Assembly (NCBI GenBank): GCA_025351525.1
Contig: JANXVV010000125.1
Coordinates: 1 to 10,058 of the forward strand
Length of the DNA stretch: 10,058 bases
Direction: 5' to 3'
From: Humisphaera sp.
GTDB taxonomy: Bacteria > Planctomycetota > Phycisphaerae > Tepidisphaerales > Tepidisphaeraceae
Every line of letters begins with the position of its first letter. Positions within the stretch are counted from its first letter, which is position 1. This document shows, in pieces, positions 5,857 through 10,058 of this stretch. Under the pieces are notes generated by a model. The model saw only the letters and a program-made list of their open reading frames with translations. It was not told where the DNA came from and did not search any database. Both the position numbers and the translations under genes were made by a program.

Positions 5857-8388
5857 ATGACTCACATGCCATCGTGCTTTGCGATTCTTCGCGAAGGGTT
5901 GAAGCGCGTATTCGCGCGCCGTCCGGCTGTCCCCCTTGCCATCGCACTCATCGCCGGCATCACCGCTGAAACATGGTTTCCGCCCGCCCCGCACATCTGG
6001 CTTATCGTCACGGCCATCTGTTTTACTGCAACTTTTCTGACGTTTCGCCATGAAATAATTGCATCACTGCTGCTCCTGACAGCCCTCTTTTGCACCGGCG
6101 TCACCGCCTCCCAAATAGAAGCCTATTACTTCTCCGCTTCGCACATCGGCGCGTTTCTAAGCAATGCCCCGAAATTGGCTCAACTGGAATTGCAGATTCT
6201 CTCCACGCCGCTAATGATTGCCCCGCCGGAACAGAACCGCCCGCTGCCCGCCAAGCAATTTGCCCGCGCGGAGGTGGTGAAAGTCAAAACCGGCGAGGGA
6301 TGGGAAAGCACGAGCGGTGAAGTCAACCTGACGATCGACCAACCGCACGCGCTGCTCGCCGCCGGACAACATATTGGCGTGGTCGGACTGTTGCAGCGTC
6401 CCGCCGTGGCGATGAACGCCGGGCAGTTCGACGCCGCCGCGTACTATCGACGGCAACGCGTGCTGGCAACCGTCACGGTGGCCCATGTCGATGCCATCCG
6501 GCTTTTGCCCGCGCGCAGCTTCACCCCGTTGGAGTCGCTTCGCAATCATGCCCGCCGACTTCTGGCTGCGGGTTTCACTGCGCAACATTCGCTCGATCAT
6601 ACCGTGCTGCTGGCCCTTGCCCTCGGCGATCGCGATCCGGAGATGCGTTCGGTTCAGGATGATTTTTCCCACAGCGGCACGGCTCATCTGCTTGCAGTCA
6701 GCGGATTGCATGTCGTTCTCATCGCGGGCTGCGCGGTCTTTATCAGCAGGCTCCTCGGTCTCCGTCCGCGACGGGCAACCTGGCTGATGATTCTCATCGT
6801 ATTGCTTTACAGCCTGATCGTTCTCCCCGCCGCACCGGTCTTTCGGGCAACGGTTCTCTGCTTGGCACTTGGCACCAGTCAACTCACCGCTCGCCATCGC
6901 GACGGCATCCAAACCCTTGCTCTGTGCGCGATCGGCTTGCTTCTCTACCATCCCCACGAGGTTTACGCCGCCGGTTTCCAACTCAGCTTCATCACCGTTT
7001 TTGGAATGCTGATGACCTCGCAGCGGGTCATGATGTTTTGCAATGCATTGTATCTTGATGAACACACCCGCGTCGCCCGCTCGTTCCGCCCGCCGGGATA
7101 TTGGATGTCCCGAGGCATTCGGCTTCGCGGTCATCTCACCGGTTCGCTCGCCATCGGTTGCGTCGCCTGGCTCGTCTCCATGCCGTTGGTGATGTATCAC
7201 TTCGATCAACTCAATCCCTGGGCCGTCTTCGCCGGGTTGCTGCTTTTCCCCGTCGTCGCGCTCGGGCTGATCGGGGGCCTGCTGAAAATCCTGCTGACGC
7301 TGCTGCTCCCCGGTTTCGCCACGTCGTGGGCCATGCTCGCCGCGACTCCGATGGTCTGGATGCGGCATGAAGTCAACTGGTTGGCGCATCTTCCCGGGGC
7401 CAATCTGCCGATGTCCGTGCCGCCGATCTGGCAGATCGTGCTGTATTATCTGGTGCTGTCCCTCCCCTTGTTCCCGTGGACATGGCCGTCGATTAAACGA
7501 TGGGTTCGATGCGCTCCCGCCGTCGCCGCCTTGATGGCGATGTCGCCGTTGCTCATCGCCGCCGCGCCAAGTCCCGGCGAGGGTGAAACGCGCGTCACGC
7601 TCCTCTCGATCGGTGCCGGTCAGATCGGAATCATTGAACTGCCGGATGGTCACGCGATTCTGGTGGATGACGGTTCGAGTTCGCTCACCGACCCGCTGCG
7701 GAAAATTCTCGATCCCTACCTACGCACGCGCGGCTGTCGCACGATCGACGCGATTTTCCTCAGTCATCCGGATTACGATCACATCTCCGCCACCGCCGCC
7801 ACCGCCGATGAATATCATCCCGCCCACATCTTTTTCAGCCCGGTCTTTCGCCAACAGGCCCGCGCCAGCGTTCCCGCCATGGCCATGCTCGATCATCTCG
7901 ATCAGGTGCATGTCTCCATCGAAACCATCACGCGTGGTCGGAATATATCGCTCAATCCCGAGACCGCCTTGGAAGTGCTCTGGCCTCCCGATTCCCGCGC
8001 GTTTACTTCGACCAACAATGCCGGCGTTGTTTTGCGTCTCAACTGCCACGGCCGCACCGTTCTGTTTCCGGCGGATATTCAAACCGCCACCGAGCGCGAG
8101 TTGATCGATCACCCCGAACACCTTCAGGCCGATGTCCTTATCGCCCCGCATCACGGCAGTTCTGAAATCAGCACCGCCGAGTTCATTCGAGCCGTCCATC
8201 CGCAGATCATTCTCAGTTCCAACGATCACCATCTGTCCAAAAAACAACGCGAATTCAATCGGCTTGCCGGGCAGATTCCCCTGTATCGAACGAGTGAATT
8301 CGGAGCGATCACCGTGCGTATTTCAAAGCACGGCGAGATGACCGTGGAGACGTTCCTGCATCCTGTGAAATCCCCGAACCTCAAATAA
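5857..8388 (+). CDS. comEC: ComEC/Rec2-type DNA-uptake channel with metallo-beta-lactamase-like domain
   Basis: This inner-membrane protein carries incoming single-stranded DNA into the cytoplasm during natural transformation (843 aa, usual family length). Seen: two N-terminal hydrophobic segments at about 24-85; a soluble DUF4131/OB-like region at about 105-210; and a polytopic Competence domain at about 245-560 with the family signature GTAHLLAVSGLHVVLIA at 274-290. A C-terminal metallo-beta-lactamase-like domain starts at about 578. It has HPDYDH at 637-642, NNAGVVLRL at 720-728, FPADI at 737-741 (Asp740) and APHHGSS at 763-769. The metal-binding residues appear intact, which would fit a nuclease role for this domain. 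The ATG at 5857 is the first start after an in-frame TGA at 5839-5841; ATG 5866 is an alternative. Shine-Dalgarno support is weak: GAGG about 13 nt upstream. No other competence gene is in view. Confidence 0.93.
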   Translation: MTHMPSCFAILREGLKRVFARRPAVPLAIALIAGITAETWFPPAPHIWLIVTAICFTATFLTFRHEIIASLLLLTALFCTGVTASQIEAYYFSASHIGAFLSNAPKLAQLELQILSTPLMIAPPEQNRPLPAKQFARAEVVKVKTGEGWESTSGEVNLTIDQPHALLAAGQHIGVVGLLQRPAVAMNAGQFDAAAYYRRQRVLATVTVAHVDAIRLLPARSFTPLESLRNHARRLLAAGFTAQHSLDHTVLLALALGDRDPEMRSVQDDFSHSGTAHLLAVSGLHVVLIAGCAVFISRLLGLRPRRATWLMILIVLLYSLIVLPAAPVFRATVLCLALGTSQLTARHRDGIQTLALCAIGLLLYHPHEVYAAGFQLSFITVFGMLMTSQRVMMFCNALYLDEHTRVARSFRPPGYWMSRGIRLRGHLTGSLAIGCVAWLVSMPLVMYHFDQLNPWAVFAGLLLFPVVALGLIGGLLKILLTLLLPGFATSWAMLAATPMVWMRHEVNWLAHLPGANLPMSVPPIWQIVLYYLVLSLPLFPWTWPSIKRWVRCAPAVAALMAMSPLLIAAAPSPGEGETRVTLLSIGAGQIGIIELPDGHAILVDDGSSSLTDPLRKILDPYLRTRGCRTIDAIFLSHPDYDHISATAATADEYHPAHIFFSPVFRQQARASVPAMAMLDHLDQVHVSIETITRGRNISLNPETALEVLWPPDSRAFTSTNNAGVVLRLNCHGRTVLFPADIQTATERELIDHPEHLQADVLIAPHHGSSEISTAEFIRAVHPQIILSSNDHHLSKKQREFNRLAGQIPLYRTSEFGAITVRISKHGEMTVETFLHPVKSPNLK

Positions 8389-8395
8389 CTCATCC

Positions 8396-8512
8396 AAGCC
8401 GGGCCGAAGCGGTGAGCAGCAGCAAACTGCGCAGTCCCGGATTCTTCGCTTTACCGAACGAAAGAATTCGGGGCTGCGCAGTTTGCTGCCGCTCACCGCT
8501 CCGCCCTGGCTT
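8396..8512. repeat. 51-bp-arm inverted repeat after comEC
   Basis: Arms 8396-8446 and 8462-8512 match at 45 of 51 positions around a 15-nt loop. The core GCAGCAAACTGCGCAG is identical in both arms. It starts 7 bp after the comEC stop and lies between the converging comEC and the small minus-strand gene, which suits a bidirectional terminator. However, no T-run follows on either side, and the stem is far longer than a normal terminator. It could equally be a miniature mobile repeat. A small AAGCTT-GA-AAGCTT motif lies just outside at 8515-8528. Confidence 0.85.
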
Positions 8513-8553
8513 TGAAGCTTGAAAGCTTGGAGACGGTTTTACGTTCGCCGCGA

Positions 8554-8814
8554 TCACGCGGAGATACTTAAGCCGTGGGGCGGGCCGAGCGGCGGCGTCA
8601 TTTCCCGGCGGCGATGCACCGTGGGTTCGACATTTCGCTCGATCATTCTCAGAAACAGATCCAGTCCTTCGTGCAGTTGCTCCGGCTTCCAAACACTGTG
8701 CGGCACGTCATCGCAATAGACTCCGCAGCAACCGTCGTCAAAGCAGACGAAGGTGATTTTCTGCGTTCCGCGGTCGCCCACGAATAAAACCGATTGCTCC
8801 TGGATTTCCCGCAT
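8554..8814 (-). CDS. Small hypothetical protein, 86 aa
   Basis: I do not recognise a family. The protein begins MREIQEQSVLFVGDRG and has no signal peptide or membrane segment. The first half looks like alternating beta strands (SVLFVGD, KITFVCFDD, GVYCDD), with cysteines at 24, 29, 30 and 34. A likely helix follows at about 44-62 (EQLHEGLDLFLRMIERN), then a basic RRR and a proline-rich tail. The ATG at 8814 is chosen over GTG 8823 because GGAAGGG lies 8 nt ahead of it. The good ribosome binding site and a protein-like composition support a real gene. The opposite strand also has an open frame (8575-8787), but without such a site. The gene stands alone, converging with comEC and about 260 bp downstream of the glycosyltransferase gene on the same strand. 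Confidence 0.6.
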   Translation of the reverse strand: MREIQEQSVLFVGDRGTQKITFVCFDDGCCGVYCDDVPHSVWKPEQLHEGLDLFLRMIERNVEPTVHRRREMTPPLGPPHGLSISA

Positions 8815-8822
8815 CGGATGCA

Positions 8823-8829
8823 CCCTTCC
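8823..8829 (-). promoter_or_regulatory. Ribosome binding site of the 86-aa gene
   Basis: GGAAGGG on the minus strand ends 8 nt before ATG 8814. It overlaps the upstream GTG at 8823, which rules against that GTG as the start. Confidence 0.6.
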
Positions 8830-9075
8830 CCCGAAAAAAGTCCGCCGTCATAATCCCGATCGGCGCGGTTTAAATTTCAGGTTTAGACCATTCCATCGGC
8901 AGCCCTGCTGTAAATTATTAAAGATTTTCGAACGCAAAAATGTTAATTAAAAATGGAGGGTATCGGGGAAATGGGAAGGTCGAAATGTTTGAAATCAGGT
9001 GTCTCGATCTTAACCCCGGATCGTTCCAAACAAGCTGCAACTTTTTGCGATCATTTTTATTACAATTGTAAATTT
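8830..9075. other. AT-rich spacer between the glycosyltransferase and 86-aa genes
   Basis: This stretch is markedly AT-rich, especially 8910-8960 and 9040-9075, against GC-rich flanks. It contains a perfect 12-bp palindrome TTACAATTGTAA at 9060-9071, just past the glycosyltransferase stop, but no convincing terminator. A 43-codon plus-strand frame at 8953-9084 lacks a ribosome binding site and looks non-coding. The promoter of the 86-aa gene probably lies here, but no well-spaced -35/-10 pair could be chosen. Confidence 0.5.
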
Positions 9076-10058
9076 TTATGGTGATTTAAGCACGGATGGG
9101 TCGGCTCGGCTCGGTGTGGTTGTCGCCTTGGTTGATTTCCACGCCACGATCACCGCAGCGGCGACGATCAGCGTTCCCCAGACGCGGGCGCTGTATACCT
9201 GAAAAATGTCGAGCCACGGCAGACCGTGGATGGCGAGGGGAATCGTCGTCAGCGCATAGGCAACCGCGAGCATCCAGAACAACGTTCTCCGCCGAACGGG
9301 GTGATGCAGGGCCGTGTGAAGGATGAAATAGTAGGGGACGAGCAGGGCGACAAAGTTGTACCGCCAGGCCAGCGGATTGAACAAGGTCATGTAGATGAAC
9401 AGCAGTGAAAAATGCATCGTGTAAGGTACAGCGATGAGTTCGCCAACCCCGTAATGAGATAGGCGGGTGCGCCAAAAGAAGAAGTACATGCCGGCAGCGG
9501 TGGCAATGCTTAAAGCGAGCCATGCCGCGTGAACTTGCGGGCCGGTGAAATAAATATGAGGGCGGAATCGAGTGACGGCGCTCGGGGCGCGACCGGGGAT
9601 CAGGCGTTCGCCGGCGAGTCTCGGGCCGATGAGTCGGGAGAGCGCGGCGTAGATCGATTGGTTGGTGGGCCGTGCGTTTTGTTCGGGCGTTTCAGTATCG
9701 CGCAGGTGCTGCGGCCATTGCGTCAGCATCTGCCGGTTTGCGTCCCAACCCACCCACATCGCAGGCAACAGAGCCAGCGCGATTGACGTGACGGCGAAAG
9801 AACTGAACGCCGCTACCGGACGGCGGTGCAGTAAAAAATACGGCAGCAGACAGATTGGAACGAGCTTGAGAAAAACCGCCCCCGCCAATGCCGCGCCGGC
9901 GGCGATCGGCCGACCGCGCACGATGCAATACAGCGCGCTCACACTCAACGCGATGTACAGCACCGCGTTCGTCCCGGCCCCCAGTTGAAACATGATGAAT
10001 CGATCGGCAAGCGCCCACGCCCCCAGGGCAATCCACGCCCGAAGATTCGCAGACCTGC
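9076..10058 (-). CDS. GT87-like (DUF2029) polytopic membrane glycosyltransferase, 5' end missing
   Basis: This resembles family GT87 (DUF2029), multi-spanning mannosyl- or arabinosyltransferase-like enzymes that use polyprenyl-phosphate sugars at the outer face of the membrane. The frame stays open past the right edge, giving 326 visible residues; M at 9993 is internal, preceded by ...GAWALADRFI. Seen: about eight hydrophobic segments; an early GAGTN stretch at the place where the family often has GQxN; a membrane segment containing FLKLVP; and ARPTNQSIYAALSRL in the long external loop, which matches the family's NQS-x-x-x-x-L-x-R hallmark. The N-terminal loop expected to hold the catalytic acidic residue is outside the window. 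The protein ends at TAA 9078-9076 with a short Lys/Thr-rich polar tail. Sugar and acceptor cannot be told. No other glycan gene is visible. Confidence 0.75.
   Translation of the reverse strand, partial: RSANLRAWIALGAWALADRFIMFQLGAGTNAVLYIALSVSALYCIVRGRPIAAGAALAGAVFLKLVPICLLPYFLLHRRPVAAFSSFAVTSIALALLPAMWVGWDANRQMLTQWPQHLRDTETPEQNARPTNQSIYAALSRLIGPRLAGERLIPGRAPSAVTRFRPHIYFTGPQVHAAWLALSIATAAGMYFFFWRTRLSHYGVGELIAVPYTMHFSLLFIYMTLFNPLAWRYNFVALLVPYYFILHTALHHPVRRRTLFWMLAVAYALTTIPLAIHGLPWLDIFQVYSARVWGTLIVAAAVIVAWKSTKATTTPSRADPSVLKSP

Noticed and set aside
6211..7653. 480-codon minus-strand open frame
   Set aside because: It is antisense to comEC. Its product is rich in Arg, Gly, Gln and His with no domain, as expected of a shadow frame opposite a membrane protein gene.
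8575..8787. 70-codon plus-strand open frame opposite the 86-aa gene
   Set aside because: It has no ribosome binding site, and the opposing minus-strand frame has a well-spaced one. Only one is likely to be real.
8953..9084. 43-codon plus-strand frame in the AT-rich spacer
   Set aside because: It has no Shine-Dalgarno sequence, a random-looking composition, and overlaps the end of the glycosyltransferase gene.

Overview
The window holds three complete large genes, one complete small orphan gene and one gene cut by the right edge. The DNA is GC-rich, with clearly AT-richer spacers. No taxonomic marker gene is present. The gene types (a long SWIM-SNF2 ATPase, a RecQ with an atypical C-terminal half, ComEC, a GT87-like membrane glycosyltransferase) and the C-rich intergenic repeat recall Planctomycetes or related PVC bacteria. 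That placement is an inference with moderate confidence. The genes look chromosomal: there is no transposase, integrase, phage gene, CRISPR array, tRNA or rRNA.

Layout: 1-118 is a short left flank with no gene I can prove. A RecQ-family helicase lies on the minus strand (119-2047). Its true N-terminus lies 60 codons upstream of the first canonical start that keeps the frame open, and its obvious ATG is followed directly by an in-frame TGA. A 170-bp spacer carries a long inverted repeat (2060-2214) that runs into the recQ ribosome binding region. Upstream on the same strand is a 1121-residue SWIM-type SNF2 ATPase (2218-5583). It has a good sigma70-like promoter placed so close to its GTG start that the mRNA should be almost leaderless. 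The divergent spacer 5584-5856 holds a second, unrelated inverted repeat. ComEC, the DNA-uptake channel, runs rightward (5857-8388). A third, 51-bp-arm inverted repeat follows it and separates it from two leftward genes: an 86-residue orphan (8554-8814) and a GT87-like membrane glycosyltransferase (9076 to beyond the right edge).

Function: SNF2 and RecQ probably form one transcription unit for remodelling and unwinding DNA. ComEC, which brings single-stranded DNA across the membrane, is transcribed divergently from it. A link between DNA import and DNA processing is possible but is not shown by the sequence. The glycosyltransferase looks unrelated. I do not see a convincing new multi-gene system. 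The most unusual signals are the recQ start region (start-stop codon pair, candidate ATT start, repeat-embedded ribosome binding site), the non-canonical RecQ architecture, and a different long hairpin element in each of the three intergenic spacers that flank the large genes.
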